From assembly GCF_014698305.1 (NCBI RefSeq), contig NZ_JACJST010000004.1, positions 62,001-126,000 on the forward strand: 64,000 nucleotides of DNA. Direction: 5' to 3'. Source of the stretch: Anabaena lutea FACHB-196 (lineage in GTDB: Bacteria; Cyanobacteriota; Cyanobacteriia; Cyanobacteriales; Nostocaceae). Under the pieces are notes generated by a model, which was not told the origin of the DNA, did not search any database, and was given only the letters and a program-made list of their open reading frames with translations. The position numbers and the translations under genes were made by a program. Of this stretch, positions 1 through 9,010 are shown one piece after another (position 1 is the first letter of the stretch; the number at the start of each line of letters is the position of its first letter).

Positions 1-34
1 TCGATCTTTGTTTAAAGATGCATTATCTGAAACC

Positions 35-77
35 ATTGTAGAGACGTGACCTGATTAGAAATTATCGTCTCTACAAT
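35..77. repeat. 12-bp inverted repeat (hairpin)
   Basis: Perfect 12-bp arms at 35-46 (attgtagagacg) and 66-77 (cgtctctacaat) enclose 19 bases. A similar TGTAGAGA/TCTCTACA hairpin is at 8348-8377, so this is a dispersed intergenic repeat. It may be transcribed as a stem-loop, but no T-run follows. Confidence 0.6.
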
Positions 78-117
78 CTTTCATACCTGCAAAATCTAAA
101 ATCCTAAATTGGATAAA

Positions 118-414
118 ATGAGAGCCAAAATTGAAAATAATGTGTTATTTATCCACAAAGAGGATGTCCCAGAGTTTAAAAAGGGCGGTTCTGTAGTCAG
201 GAATTCTTATTTTTGGGCGCTACGTTCTATTGCTGGACGTGCTAGACGTGATCATGATTGGGAATATGAATCAGATGTTTGGTTAGCACTAGCACGGATG
301 TTGATGTCGTTTACTGAATCGGGATATTTGGGATATAGAGAAACGTTCTTAGAGTTTCCTTTATCGCAAGGAAAAATTCCTGATTTATTGCGGGATGTAT
401 CAACTTGGGAATAA
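118..414 (+). CDS. Hypothetical protein, about 98 aa
   Basis: I do not recognise this protein. The reading frame is also open from a TTG at 109, but the ATG at 118 (MRAKIEN) is the more natural start; no strong ribosome binding site precedes either. The product is soluble and charged, has no signal peptide or membrane segment, and is rich in aromatic and Arg residues (for example GRARRDHDWEYES). The upstream flank is a repeat hairpin and the downstream flank a MITE-like element. Codon use looks genuine, but it could be the remaining end of a larger broken gene. Confidence 0.5.
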   Translation: MRAKIENNVLFIHKEDVPEFKKGGSVVRNSYFWALRSIAGRARRDHDWEYESDVWLALARMLMSFTESGYLGYRETFLEFPLSQGKIPDLLRDVSTWE

Positions 415-421
415 ATTCAGG

Positions 422-564
422 TATACTAAAAACGGTTAATATCTCGAATTTATTAAAATAACAAAATTCAAAGCGAAAACTTTAATAAAAACTCTGCGTC
501 ACTTTGCGTTTACCTCAGCGAACCTCTGCGTTTAAAAGTAAAGTTTTCAACCGTTTTTAGTATA
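422..564. repeat. MITE-like element, family A, copy 1
   Basis: Perfect 16-bp terminal inverted repeats, tatactaaaaacggtt at 422-437 and its complement at 549-564, flank about 110 bases with no plausible gene. The interior carries the phrase ctctgcgtcactttg, which recurs at 4551-4565, and the right end recurs near 4654. Size and structure fit a non-autonomous miniature element. No transposase of matching type is in the window. Confidence 0.6.
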
Positions 565-601
565 ATTTTTTTAGGAAAATGGTTAGTTAGATTGGATTTG
601 G

Positions 602-673
602 TATAGCGGTTCTCGGTTGAGTGAGATACTTGAACCCCTCTCCCTTCGGGTGATGCCTCCGGCACGCTACGCC
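602..673. repeat. Dispersed repeat, inverted copy at 7692-7776
   Basis: The stretch opens with tatagcggttctcggttgag and ends with tgcctccggcacgctacgcc. Both ends reappear in reverse complement at 7751-7776 and 7692-7711. It is non-coding. The rest of the gap up to 925 shows no gene. A 24-codon open stretch at about 827-898 ending in TAA could be the tail of a lost gene but is too short to call. Confidence 0.5.
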
Positions 674-925
674 TTAGCTGTGCTTTTACCGCAAAAACGG
701 CCAGACTTTGAACCATAAGCTGACCAAAAATTAACGTAACTTCAGACCTTGCAGCAAAAAGTTAGATAAAATTTTGTATCAATACATGGCCGCGTGTGAA
801 AAAAGTGAATCATAATAGAGCCAAGAGTTTTCTAAACCCCAAACAGTCAAAATTGCCCAAATCAAACAGCAATATCATCAACTTTGCACCCAAGTTATGG
901 AATAATTTATTTAGTGATAAGAAAA

Positions 926-1117
926 ATGAATGAACTGACAGCGCGAACTTTAATAACAATAAGCATTTGGTTCGGGGTCACTATTATATTGACATTTGGT
1001 TTATTTAGAATGAATTTTGATAGAGCAAGCGACGCAGTAATGATTTCTTTTTTAATCCTTTCAGCAGCAGTAGTTACAACGTCAATAGTTTGGTTGTACA
1101 AGCCACCAACAAAATAA
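926..1117 (+). CDS. Small two-helix membrane protein, 63 aa
   Basis: The likely start is the ATG at 926 (MNELTARTL); the frame is open upstream to a TTG at 884, but that extension looks non-coding. The product has two hydrophobic stretches, about residues 6-25 and 35-57, separated by a short polar loop, and a charged tail (KPPTK). The family is not recognised. It stands alone between a repeat-rich gap and the 3' end of truB. About 280 bases with no clear gene follow. Confidence 0.4.
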   Translation: MNELTARTLITISIWFGVTIILTFGLFRMNFDRASDAVMISFLILSAAVVTTSIVWLYKPPTK

Positions 1118-1400
1118 CCAGAAAATCATCGACTAATTGTTTGGAAGTCAATAGTGATAGCTATGTTTGCTTCTACTGTATGCCAAGGCTTTTAGCAAAT
1201 AAAATGATAATCATTAAGAAGGGTGTAGTTGCAAGTCTGGCAAATACCAACTTCTCTTCTATATATGATAATCATTACCCAAAAAATACCCATATATTAA
1301 AACTGAAGTATAAAATGGACATCTACTTTATGAAGCATAAAGTGGATAAAAAGGCCACTGTATCATTCAAGTCACAATACCGCTATAAATTGAACCCCGG

Positions 1401-2279
1401 TTAAGAAATTGGTTCAAAAACCATTTGCGGAATTATGATGTTTTCTTGTAATTGTCCAATTCCTAAAAAACGGGTTTCTTCTTCATAAACTCGTACTAAT
1501 CCCAAAATATCAAGATTGATAGAAATTTGTTGACCTTGACACCATTTTTTAGCTTCTGTTGCTGGTAAAGTTACAGATGGTAAATGTAGCAAAGGTGCAT
1601 CTGGAGCCATCGGTTGAAATGTCTGGGCTGACAATTGAGTTTCTAACTCGGTGAGAGTGAGACTATCTTGTAAGTTGAAACCGCTGCTAACTGTACGTAT
1701 TAAAGCCGCAAGAGTACCACCTGTATTTAATACCATACCTAAATCACGAGCGATCGCACGAATATATGTTCCTGCACCACAAGCGATCGCTATATCTAGT
1801 TCAGGAAAATCCCCATCACGCCAGTCTAAAACTTCTATCTGCAAAACTTCAACTGTTCGCGTCGGTGCTTGTACAATTTGCCCTTTTCGTGCTAAATCAT
1901 ACAATCTTTTTCCTTCTACCTGAATAGCACTGTAACTAGGAGGAATTTGCTCAATTTTGCCGATAAATTCGCCAAGTGCTGTTTTGATTTCTGCTAAATT
2001 TAACCCAGGACAAGGTTGAGAAGTGATCACTTCCCCTTCTAAATCATCGGTAGTAGTACATATACCAAGGCGGATAGTAGCTTTGTAAGCTTTTTCACCG
2101 GGTAGATATTGTAATAATCTCGTGGCTTTACCCAAAGCGATGGGTAACACACCTGTAGCTTTAGGATCTAAAGTTCCTGCGTGTCCTACCCGTTTAAGAC
2201 GCAGGAGTCTTCTCACCCGCGCGACGCAGTCGTGGGAAGTCCAGTCAAGTTGTTTGTTGAGGTTAAGAAAGCCTTGCAC
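1401..2279 (-). CDS. truB: tRNA pseudouridine(55) synthase TruB
   Basis: The cytoplasmic enzyme isomerises U55 in the T-loop of nearly all elongator tRNAs. The N-terminus carries the family signature [15 protein letters not shown], with the catalytic Asp at residue 38; later motifs such as [19 protein letters not shown] and [15 protein letters not shown] are intact. The length of 292 aa is normal and a C-terminal PUA-like tail is present. The start is a GTG at 2279, chosen because the family N-terminus ([15 protein letters not shown]) begins immediately after it. A short ATTCGTA heptamer array lies 10 bases upstream, so the promoter must lie in or beyond that repeat. Confidence 0.95.
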   Translation of the reverse strand: MQGFLNLNKQLDWTSHDCVARVRRLLRLKRVGHAGTLDPKATGVLPIALGKATRLLQYLPGEKAYKATIRLGICTTTDDLEGEVITSQPCPGLNLAEIKTALGEFIGKIEQIPPSYSAIQVEGKRLYDLARKGQIVQAPTRTVEVLQIEVLDWRDGDFPELDIAIACGAGTYIRAIARDLGMVLNTGGTLAALIRTVSSGFNLQDSLTLTELETQLSAQTFQPMAPDAPLLHLPSVTLPATEAKKWCQGQQISINLDILGLVRVYEEETRFLGIGQLQENIIIPQMVFEPIS

Positions 2280-2288
2280 GGAATAATT

Positions 2289-2308
2289 TCTAATTCGTAA
2301 TTCGTAAG
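2289..2308. repeat. Short ATTCGTA heptamer repeat
   Basis: Two to three tandem copies of a heptamer (taattcgtaattcgtaagta) lie just upstream of the truB start. The same heptamer forms longer arrays at 14613, 19281 and 44589. Confidence 0.6.
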
Positions 2309-2372
2309 TAATTATATAAGACTTACGCAGAAAAATAAGAATTTTATTAATAAAGACAAGATGTAAAAAACA

Positions 2373-4142
2373 TCACAGAAAAATCATAACATGAAGCAAG
2401 GAAACACCAATATCTAATATCCAAAATCCCAACTTGATGATGGTAGAAGGAAGTTTTTTTTCAGGGATAACTCCGTAGAAATTATTATCTAGTACGGGAC
2501 TTAATTCTTGGCTACTCAAAGACTGAACGAGACTCAAACCCAAAGATTGAGTAGAAAGGGTTTTAGCGTAGTCAGCGTTAAGATAGGGAAGATATTGAGG
2601 TCTTTTTGCCACATAAGCTTGGAAGAAAGGTAAACTCAAAGCTTTGATATAAGCACGTGCTTGGAAAGCATCTCCAACCATCTCCGCAGGTAATGCTACT
2701 TGTTGACTCCCGGAATTACCATTACCGATTGTAGAAAAATGAGTTCCACCCAGAAGCAGAACCAGATATTTTTGGGGATTGGTTAACCAAGAAAAGGGTA
2801 AAATTTGTTCAGCTAAAGTCGGTGCTACAGTATCTTCACTGCTACCTACAAGCATCACAGGAGTTTGAATTTGGTTTAAACCAGCTTGTCCAAAAATCGA
2901 GCTAGTGATAGGATTAACTGCGATCGCCGCTTTAACTCTCTCATCCCGCAAATTATATTCTTTTTCAGACTTAGTTGGCAATTCTAAAGCTTGACATTGC
3001 AGCATTAAAGACATATTCCAAGTATTTCTCAGCCCCGCTGGTGTACAATCTTTTTTTAACTGCTCAAAGTTAATCCTCGCACCTGCTAAAGCTAAAGCCG
3101 TATAACCGCCAAAAGATTGACCAAATACACCAACTTGTTGCAGATTTAACCGACCTTTAAAGTTGGCATCAAACTGGTTAGCTGTTTCTAATTGATCTAA
3201 TATGTATTTGATATCTAATGGTCTATCTGTAAATTCTCCTGGTTCTACTAATTCACTAGTTTTACTCTTGATCAAAGATTGTCTAGGGTTAGGATGATTA
3301 GGAACCACAACCGCAAATCCTTGGGAAGCCAAGTGATTAGCTAAATAACGAAAATTACTGCTGTCTAAACCTAAGCCGTGAGAAATGACAATAACTGATG
3401 CCGAATGTTGAACATTAGGAAGATAAACATCTGTAAGCAAAAGCCGATTACGGTTGAAGTCGAAAAATTTTATTGTATACTTTTTAGCTTGAAACTTGCC
3501 TGTAGTTGGTAAATTTGGCAATTGAGATAGATTCTCCTTTTCGATGGTAGCAACTTCTAGATGAGATTTTTGCTGGACTAAAGCGATCGCACGATTGGTT
3601 TGACTAATCAGTTTCTCCAATTCTCCAAATATTTCTAAAGTATCAGCTAAATTAATATGAATATTACTGCTGGGATACTTACGTAACAAATTTAATAACG
3701 TTAAACCTTCTGGTTCCCCAGATGCTAAAATTATTGCCAATCGTAAATCCTGCAATCCTGACTCAGATTGACTAGATTTAGTTTTAATCAACTCTGCTAA
3801 CCGTCGTACCAAAAATTCTCCTGGCTGTGTGTAGAGAAATTGTGAAGCAACAGCGGGACTAATTTTTAAAGAACCGAGTAAAATAGGTCTTAGTTCTTGT
3901 AGTTGTTGTAGTGAAATATATCGCTGATAAACAGCTAATTCATTATCAATTAATCCCGTTTTGGCATAGACTTCTAAACTAATCACGGGAAAGGAAACTT
4001 CTAGTAATGAATAAGAAGCATATATTTTCTCTGCTGCCATAACAGAGTGACTAATTCCAAATGTTGGCAGCAATATTGAAAGCACCAGCAATAGTGAATT
4101 CCTTTTCACGCTGCGGGTCCAATTACCAAACCAACTTTTCAT
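2373..4142 (-). CDS. Secreted alpha/beta hydrolase with N-terminal DUF1400 domain
   Basis: This is a predicted exported esterase/lipase-like hydrolase of a cyanobacterial family. A signal peptide covers about residues 1-37 (ending SHSVMAAEKI). A DUF1400-type region follows (about 40-180), then an alpha/beta hydrolase fold (about 220-500). The oxyanion region is VISHGLGLDSSNF (252-264), the nucleophile elbow is GQSFGGY with Ser343, and likely acid and histidine residues are Asp437 (SSEDTVAP) and His468 (GGTHFSTIG). The length of 589 aa is usual for the family. The substrate is unknown; relatives are annotated as lipase or dienelactone-hydrolase-like. The ATG at 4142 gives the signal peptide directly. 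It has no operon partner. Confidence 0.8.
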   Translation of the reverse strand: MKSWFGNWTRSVKRNSLLLVLSILLPTFGISHSVMAAEKIYASYSLLEVSFPVISLEVYAKTGLIDNELAVYQRYISLQQLQELRPILLGSLKISPAVASQFLYTQPGEFLVRRLAELIKTKSSQSESGLQDLRLAIILASGEPEGLTLLNLLRKYPSSNIHINLADTLEIFGELEKLISQTNRAIALVQQKSHLEVATIEKENLSQLPNLPTTGKFQAKKYTIKFFDFNRNRLLLTDVYLPNVQHSASVIVISHGLGLDSSNFRYLANHLASQGFAVVVPNHPNPRQSLIKSKTSELVEPGEFTDRPLDIKYILDQLETANQFDANFKGRLNLQQVGVFGQSFGGYTALALAGARINFEQLKKDCTPAGLRNTWNMSLMLQCQALELPTKSEKEYNLRDERVKAAIAVNPITSSIFGQAGLNQIQTPVMLVGSSEDTVAPTLAEQILPFSWLTNPQKYLVLLLGGTHFSTIGNGNSGSQQVALPAEMVGDAFQARAYIKALSLPFFQAYVAKRPQYLPYLNADYAKTLSTQSLGLSLVQSLSSQELSPVLDNNFYGVIPEKKLPSTIIKLGFWILDIGVSLLHVMIFL

Positions 4143-4515
4143 CGCTCAATTTTTTCGGTGATGTTGTTTAGCGAAGCGTTATATTTGGTAGTTTTTCACA
4201 CACCCTGATGGATTTATATATACTACTGTTTGCAGTAGTCTTCTGGATATTTTTGAGATTTTATGATCTTGAATACAAAGAGTGAAAATTTTAGGTAAAT
4301 AAAGCCAATGGATAGGAAAAATATCCGCTTGATAAGAGATTGACTTTACTTAATTGCACTCATATCTTGTCCGGCTGTATACTTATGATTAGGGAACCGA
4401 GCAAAGACGGGTCGAACTTTCTGATCAGCAATTATAAGCAATTAGCTAGACTTGATATCACTCATAATCCTAACAACTAAAAAACGACTCTACCTCAGTA
4501 TTTACGATGTGGCTT
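4143..4515. other. Intergenic region, nothing recognised
   Basis: About 370 bases upstream of the DUF1400 hydrolase, AT-rich, with no convincing reading frame, RNA gene or transposon end. It presumably holds the hydrolase promoter. Confidence 0.5.
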
Positions 4516-4656
4516 TAAATATAAAATTCAAAGTGAAAACTTCAATAAAAACTCTGCGTCACTTTGTCTTGAAAAGTTTCCTACGCAGGGTTTCCCGGCT
4601 ACGAGGAACTTTTCGCTGCGTGTAAAAGTAAAGTTTCCAACCGTTTCTAGTATACC
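4516..4656. repeat. MITE-like element, family A, copy 2 with internal hairpin
   Basis: This stretch repeats the 422-564 element: aaaattcaaag, ctctgcgtcactttg, taaaagtaaagttt and ccaaccgtttctagtata occur in the same order. Relative to copy 1 it has an extra internal segment with a hairpin, gaaaagtttcct at 4571-4582 against aggaacttttc at 4604-4614. The left terminal repeat is not recognisable, so the copy is degenerate or truncated. It abuts the 3' end of the DMT exporter gene. Confidence 0.5.
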
Positions 4657-4659
4657 TAC

Positions 4660-5577
4660 TTATTCAGATTTGCCTAAAGCTATAGATATTGATCCAGCCA
4701 CAACTAACAAAGCCCCCATAATTCCCACAATTGTGATCTGTTCTAGTGGAATTAGATTGGATGCAATTTTTGAAGTAATCCAAACGGATATTAAAGTCAC
4801 GATAGGAGTTAATGCTAATACTGCGCTGACTCTTGATGCTTCCCAATGTGCTAATGATTCAGCAAAAGCGCCATAAGCAATCAAAGTATTCAATCCACCA
4901 AATAGCAGCATTCCTAAATGAAGATGATCGAGATAAAAAACTGTATTTATTTTTGCAAAAGGAGTAAATAATAAAGCACATCCCCCATAAATTATCAGCA
5001 TAACATGAGAAGATGTTAAAGATTTTAATAACTGCTTTTGTGCTAAAGCATAAATAGCCCATGCTACTGCTCCTAAGACAATTAACCCACTGCCAAGAAG
5101 ATATTGACTAGGTGCTGTGATTAAATTCGTGAATTGGGCATTAAAAAACAGCGCAAAACCTAAAGTTAGCACACTTACACCCAGCCATTGACGCAGTGTA
5201 TAATGCTCTTTAAAAATAACTAAACCACCAAAACCCAACAAAACAGTAGCTAACTGAATTATTACTTGTGCATTAGCGGCGGCTGTTAATGCTAAACCTT
5301 GCATAAACAGAAAGTAATTACTGGCTAAAAATATTGTGGCTATTGCTAATAATTTTCCCGAAGTACTACGTAATTGTTCTAAACTGGGTAATTTGCGCCG
5401 CACAGATAAATAAATTAACAGTAAGATAAACGACATCAAAAACCGAAACCAAATAACGGTGTAGACATCTAAAACTTGCAGTGTTACCTTCAGCGCAATC
5501 GGTAGAATTCCCCATAAAAAAACTGTCAGCAGCGATAAACCTAGCCCTAAACGCCAGCGACCGGAACTTTGATGCAT
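4660..5577 (-). CDS. DMT-family (EamA) exporter, about 10 membrane helices
   Basis: The protein is an inner-membrane drug/metabolite transporter-like permease. Its 305 residues contain about ten evenly spaced hydrophobic helices in two EamA halves (about 10-140 and 160-300). Features such as FLWGILPIALK at the start and NTLIAYGAFAESLAHWEASRVSAV in the second half are typical. The substrate cannot be read from the sequence; relatives export amino acids or metabolites. The gene lies 49 bases downstream of the VanY-type gene on the same strand, so the two could share a transcript. Two in-frame ATGs lie close together at the start; the outer one is used. Confidence 0.85.
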   Translation of the reverse strand: MHQSSGRWRLGLGLSLLTVFLWGILPIALKVTLQVLDVYTVIWFRFLMSFILLLIYLSVRRKLPSLEQLRSTSGKLLAIATIFLASNYFLFMQGLALTAAANAQVIIQLATVLLGFGGLVIFKEHYTLRQWLGVSVLTLGFALFFNAQFTNLITAPSQYLLGSGLIVLGAVAWAIYALAQKQLLKSLTSSHVMLIIYGGCALLFTPFAKINTVFYLDHLHLGMLLFGGLNTLIAYGAFAESLAHWEASRVSAVLALTPIVTLISVWITSKIASNLIPLEQITIVGIMGALLVVAGSISIALGKSE

Positions 5578-5626
5578 GATTAATAATAATTAGATGATTT
5601 AATCATGTTTGACCAATTCCTCAATG

Positions 5627-6427
5627 TCAATTAGTTGTGTTAGTGGGTTTTAAATTTCTGGCTTTATAGAATGTTTCTAAGCTATTACTATCGCCCACAA
5701 AACGCCAATGCCAAGGTTCATAACTTACACCTTGAGTATTACCCTTGGGAAAAGACATCTCAAAGCTAAAACGGGCAGCATTGGCTTGTAGCCACTGATA
5801 TGCCTTGGTATTTTCAAAATTGGCTTGCAGATTAGTTGCTGGTACAGTTCCATCTCCTATATCCACAGCGTAACCTGTGTGATGTTCACTATGACCCGGA
5901 GGAGCGCTGAGGGCGGCTCTTTGGGCGGGGGTTTGGTTCCTTTGAGCGCCAACACCAAAAAACAACTGCTCTTGGTCTTTAACTGAACGAAAGCCAGAAA
6001 TTGGCGCTAAAATTACACCTGCACTTCTTGCAGCTTGTACCATAGCCTGAAATTTTTGAGCAGCCGCTTGTCGCATTTTAATCCGTCCATCTGCCGTAAT
6101 CGGTACTAGTTCTGATTCTGGTGCTTCTCCATATGCTAAATGCCCCAAAATAGTATTGCTGTCAATACTTGGGGAATTAGTTGGTGCAGGCACAGAACCC
6201 GTTGATGGTAGAGAATCAGTGGTTTTTTTAGGTGCTGTAACAAAAAATAAAAAACCGCTAATTACAGATAGCAGCACAAATCCTGTTAATCCCCCAATTA
6301 CTAAAACTAGTGGTTGTACGCGTAGCTTAGACCCGGTATCAGGAGTATCGCGTAAAGCCACTGGAATATCATCTCCAGCACCAGACGATGAGTTTTGCGG
6401 TTTTTCTGAAAACCCAGCCTTTTTCAA
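5627..6427 (-). CDS. VanY-type D-alanyl-D-alanine carboxypeptidase (peptidase M15B), membrane anchored
   Basis: A predicted zinc peptidase that trims the terminal D-Ala of peptidoglycan stem peptides in the periplasm. A cytoplasmic stretch of about 38 residues is followed by one membrane anchor (about 39-63), a Pro/Thr/Ser-rich linker and the M15 domain (about 100-250). Zinc and catalytic motifs are intact: SGFRSVKDQEQLF (144-156), SEHHTGYAVD with His182 and Asp189 (180-189), and EPWHWR with His240 (237-242). The start is a TTG at 6427, supported by an AGGAG ribosome binding site about 8 bases upstream. It is divergent from the AEC transporter and followed by the DMT exporter. Confidence 0.88.
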   Translation of the reverse strand: MKKAGFSEKPQNSSSGAGDDIPVALRDTPDTGSKLRVQPLVLVIGGLTGFVLLSVISGFLFFVTAPKKTTDSLPSTGSVPAPTNSPSIDSNTILGHLAYGEAPESELVPITADGRIKMRQAAAQKFQAMVQAARSAGVILAPISGFRSVKDQEQLFFGVGAQRNQTPAQRAALSAPPGHSEHHTGYAVDIGDGTVPATNLQANFENTKAYQWLQANAARFSFEMSFPKGNTQGVSYEPWHWRFVGDSNSLETFYKARNLKPTNTTN

Positions 6428-6612
6428 GTGTCAACTCCTGTTTATGTTCAATTTTGGATTTTGGATTTTGGATTTTGAAAAACTGACTAAATTAGCTTTT
6501 CGGCTGTCCATCTGTCCTATGATTTTTCAAGTTAGTACTATTCAAAATAGTAGACTGGCAAAAAATAACAGTTATAGGTATCATTTTATATTCCTATTTT
6601 TTAGATAAAATC

Positions 6613-7539
6613 TTGATAAATCTCTTAGAACTATACGTTAAGTTAGTGGGATTAGTCCTAGTAGGAGTCATCCTAGGACGCAAATTACCTGATACATTTC
6701 CTACTCGTTTAGGTCAGTTTCTGTTTTGGATAGGAGTACCGATCAGCATTATTGCTTTTTTACGCCAAACAGATTTATCGGGACAGATTTGGATTGCACC
6801 AGTTATAGCTCACGTAGCTATCTTACTAGGGGCATTTTTAGCTTGGTTAGGGATTAAAGGTCAAGCCTATTTGACAAAATCTCTCCCCCAGCCATCAACC
6901 CAAGGTAGTTTGATTCTAGCGGCTATGGTAGGTAACACTGGTTATCTGGGCTTTCCCATCACCTTAGCAATGGTAGGCAAGGAATACTTCGCCTGGGCAT
7001 TATTCTACGATTTATTGGGGTCACTCTTCGGAGCTTATGGTTTGGGTGTATTACTAGCAGTCCGTTTTGGGAACACAATCCAAAATTATGGAAATTATGG
7101 ACAGATGGCTAAAGTAATCTTAATCAATCCTGCCCTCTGGAGTTTTGGATTGGGGTTGCTATTTCGCCAAGTGTCAATTCCTACAGTGATGGAATTTGGC
7201 TTAGATAAATTAGCTTGGAGTGCTGTTGCTTTATCCTTGATTTTAATTGGGATGCGACTCTCACGGCTGAATTCTTGGTACAAACTACCTCAAGCTGGGA
7301 GCAGTTTATTCATCAAAATGCTTTTAGTTCCCCTGTTTTTGGGTAGCACTTTACCATTTTTTGGTATTACTGGTGGTGCAGCACAGGTAATTGTATTACA
7401 AATGGCTATGCCTCCAGCTTTTGCCACATTGGTATTAGCTGAAACCTTTGATCTAGATCGTGACTTGGCAGTGACTGCTTTAGCTATGGGCGCTATGGTA
7501 TTGTTAGTTACTCTACCCGTTTGGTTGTGGTTGTTTTAA
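6613..7539 (+). CDS. AEC-family transporter (auxin efflux carrier-like permease)
   Basis: An inner-membrane permease of the AEC family, 308 aa with about ten helices in two halves. Family features are the N-terminal helix LLELYVKLVGLVLVGVILGR, the mid-region GNTGYLGFPI at about residues 114-123, and a C-terminal half with MAMPPAFATLVLAETFDLD. AEC members carry organic acids or signalling metabolites; the substrate here is unknown. The start is taken as the TTG at 6613 because it gives the usual family N-terminus. The frame stays open further upstream without a good start, so the exact start is uncertain. Confidence 0.85.
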   Translation: MINLLELYVKLVGLVLVGVILGRKLPDTFPTRLGQFLFWIGVPISIIAFLRQTDLSGQIWIAPVIAHVAILLGAFLAWLGIKGQAYLTKSLPQPSTQGSLILAAMVGNTGYLGFPITLAMVGKEYFAWALFYDLLGSLFGAYGLGVLLAVRFGNTIQNYGNYGQMAKVILINPALWSFGLGLLFRQVSIPTVMEFGLDKLAWSAVALSLILIGMRLSRLNSWYKLPQAGSSLFIKMLLVPLFLGSTLPFFGITGGAAQVIVLQMAMPPAFATLVLAETFDLDRDLAVTALAMGAMVLLVTLPVWLWLF

Positions 7540-7589
7540 TTGGAAATACCCCAATTGACATTGCAGAAGTAGATATAGCGATAGGCACT

Positions 7590-7776
7590 TGAATGAAGTA
7601 CATCATAGCCCCTTCCTTGCGGTGAACCAGCCCTGTAGCCCGGATTTCCCACCGTAGGCGACTGGTGTGCCACTTTGTGGAGTTTTGCTAACGCGTAGGT
7701 GCCGGAGGCATTCATCCGAAGGAAGAAGGTGTTGGGGGTGGAGTTCTTGATATCTCACTCAACCGAGAACCACTAT
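7590..7776. repeat. Composite dispersed repeat region
   Basis: The non-coding gap after the AEC gene holds pieces seen elsewhere in inverse orientation. 7692-7776 mirrors 602-673, and the segment near 7595-7615 (gaagtacatcatagcccctt) mirrors 37435-37456. Palindromic GC-rich phrases such as gtgccggaggca recur in other gaps. No gene is seen. Confidence 0.5.
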
Positions 7777-7888
7777 AAGTGCTGTCAAATTAATATAAAC
7801 AATTCATTAATATTGGTAAAATAAAAACAAGTATGAAAACAAGTATCAAGGAATGGCAGTTACTAATTCATCTAGGGAGAAGTAAATT

Positions 7889-8332
7889 ATGACCATCAAT
7901 ACAGATTTACAGTCTTTATATGAAATAGATGAAAATTTATGGTTAGAAGAAACCATTATTTTACTCAAAGAAAAGCGGTTTCAAGATTTAGATTTAAATA
8001 ATCTAATAGAGGAGTTAGAGTCTTTGGGAAAAAGAGATAAAAATGCTGTTGCTAGTTTATTAGAACAAATAATTAGACATCTTTTATTATTACACTATTG
8101 GACAGAAGAATATGAAATGAATGGGAATCATTGGCAAACAGAGATTATTGGTTTTCGCAACCAACTTGAAAGATTATTAACCAATAATTTACAAAATTAT
8201 CTCCACAGTGAATTAGAAAAAATTTATAGAAGTGCTTTAAAATATGTTAAGCAAAAAACTAGATTTAAAATTGATTTTCCTGAATATTCTCCTTATACTT
8301 TAGAACAACTTTTAGATGAAAATTATTTGTAA
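7889..8332 (+). CDS. DUF29 family protein
   Basis: A cytoplasmic protein of 147 aa from the DUF29 family, which is greatly expanded in cyanobacteria and has no established role. Family marks are LYEIDENLWLEETIILLK at the N-terminus, then LDLNNLIEELESLGKRDKNAV and the region from about residue 69 (RHLLLLHYW to FRNQLERLL). It is helical throughout. The start at ATG 7889 has a good ribosome binding site (AGGGAGAAG). It stands alone, with a short inverted repeat just after its stop codon. Confidence 0.9.
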   Translation: MTINTDLQSLYEIDENLWLEETIILLKEKRFQDLDLNNLIEELESLGKRDKNAVASLLEQIIRHLLLLHYWTEEYEMNGNHWQTEIIGFRNQLERLLTNNLQNYLHSELEKIYRSALKYVKQKTRFKIDFPEYSPYTLEQLLDENYL

Positions 8333-8347
8333 ATATAGGAGAATGAA

Positions 8348-8377
8348 TGTAGAGACATTTCCTATAACATCTCTACA
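8348..8377. repeat. Short inverted repeat between convergent genes
   Basis: The arms tgtagaga (8348-8355) and tctctaca (8370-8377) form a hairpin between the 3' ends of the DUF29 and phosphoribosyltransferase genes, where a bidirectional terminator would be expected. It resembles the hairpin at 35-77. Confidence 0.45.
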
Positions 8378-8414
8378 AGATTTCTTGATAGCACTTAAAA
8401 TCAGGTCTTATTGA

Positions 8415-8936
8415 TTATGTAACTGCTAAATTTTGCTTTTCTGCCAATTCTTTAGGGGTTGTATGTTCATACATTTCAAAGGGTTGATGAATCCAGGGGT
8501 TATCGGGTAGATAATCAACATAGTAATAGGGAGTAATAACTGAACAGGCTTTATACCAAATAACGGCGGTGCGAATTTCTGCAATTGGGTACTGACTGTA
8601 TTGTTGTAGCCAAGGAATAGTTTGTTGGAGAGTAATCCCAGAGTCTACTAAATCATCTACTAGCAGAATCCGGGAACCTAATGTGTCGGTAGTCATCGTT
8701 AAGTGAGGGGAAACTATTAAACCCCCCCTTTCTTGCTTACCAGCACCGCTGTAAGATGATGTCGCTAAAATTGCTAAAGGTTGATTGTATATCCGTGATA
8801 AAATATCACCCACTCGCAGTCCACCTCTAGCAAGACAGACAATTTGGTTAAATTGCCAACCTGATTGATAAATCTTGACAGCTAATTGTTCAATTTTATG
8901 GTGATAATCTGACCAAGAAACGTAAAGGTCTGACAT
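8415..8936 (-). CDS. Phosphoribosyltransferase family protein
   Basis: A 173-aa type I phosphoribosyltransferase-fold protein. The PRPP-binding motif is clear: LLVDDLVDSG at residues 91-100. An earlier segment, CLARGGLRVGDILSRIY (34-50), matches the PPi-loop region of xanthine/hypoxanthine phosphoribosyltransferase-like proteins. The base substrate cannot be told; bacterial Gpt (xanthine-guanine) and archaeal Hpt relatives are the closest in style. It is divergent from the MFS gene, with 74 bases between the starts. Confidence 0.85.
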   Translation of the reverse strand: MSDLYVSWSDYHHKIEQLAVKIYQSGWQFNQIVCLARGGLRVGDILSRIYNQPLAILATSSYSGAGKQERGGLIVSPHLTMTTDTLGSRILLVDDLVDSGITLQQTIPWLQQYSQYPIAEIRTAVIWYKACSVITPYYYVDYLPDNPWIHQPFEMYEHTTPKELAEKQNLAVT

Positions 8937-9010
8937 AAGACTCTGGAAATTGTGTTAACTAATACTTCAAGTAAGCCAAGTTATTTATTTTAAAATAAGC
9001 GGGATTTATT

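Noticed and set aside
510-716. Minus-strand frame of 68 codons
   Set aside because: It lies across the family A element and the dispersed repeat at 602-673, so it is read from repeat DNA.
827-898. Short open stretch of about 24 codons ending in TAA before the small membrane protein gene
   Set aside because: It could be the tail of a lost gene but is too short and matches no family I recognise.
1090-1404. Open frame of 104 codons after the small membrane protein gene
   Set aside because: It begins with a GTG-like start inside the previous gene's end, has simple-sequence bias, no ribosome binding site and no family pattern.
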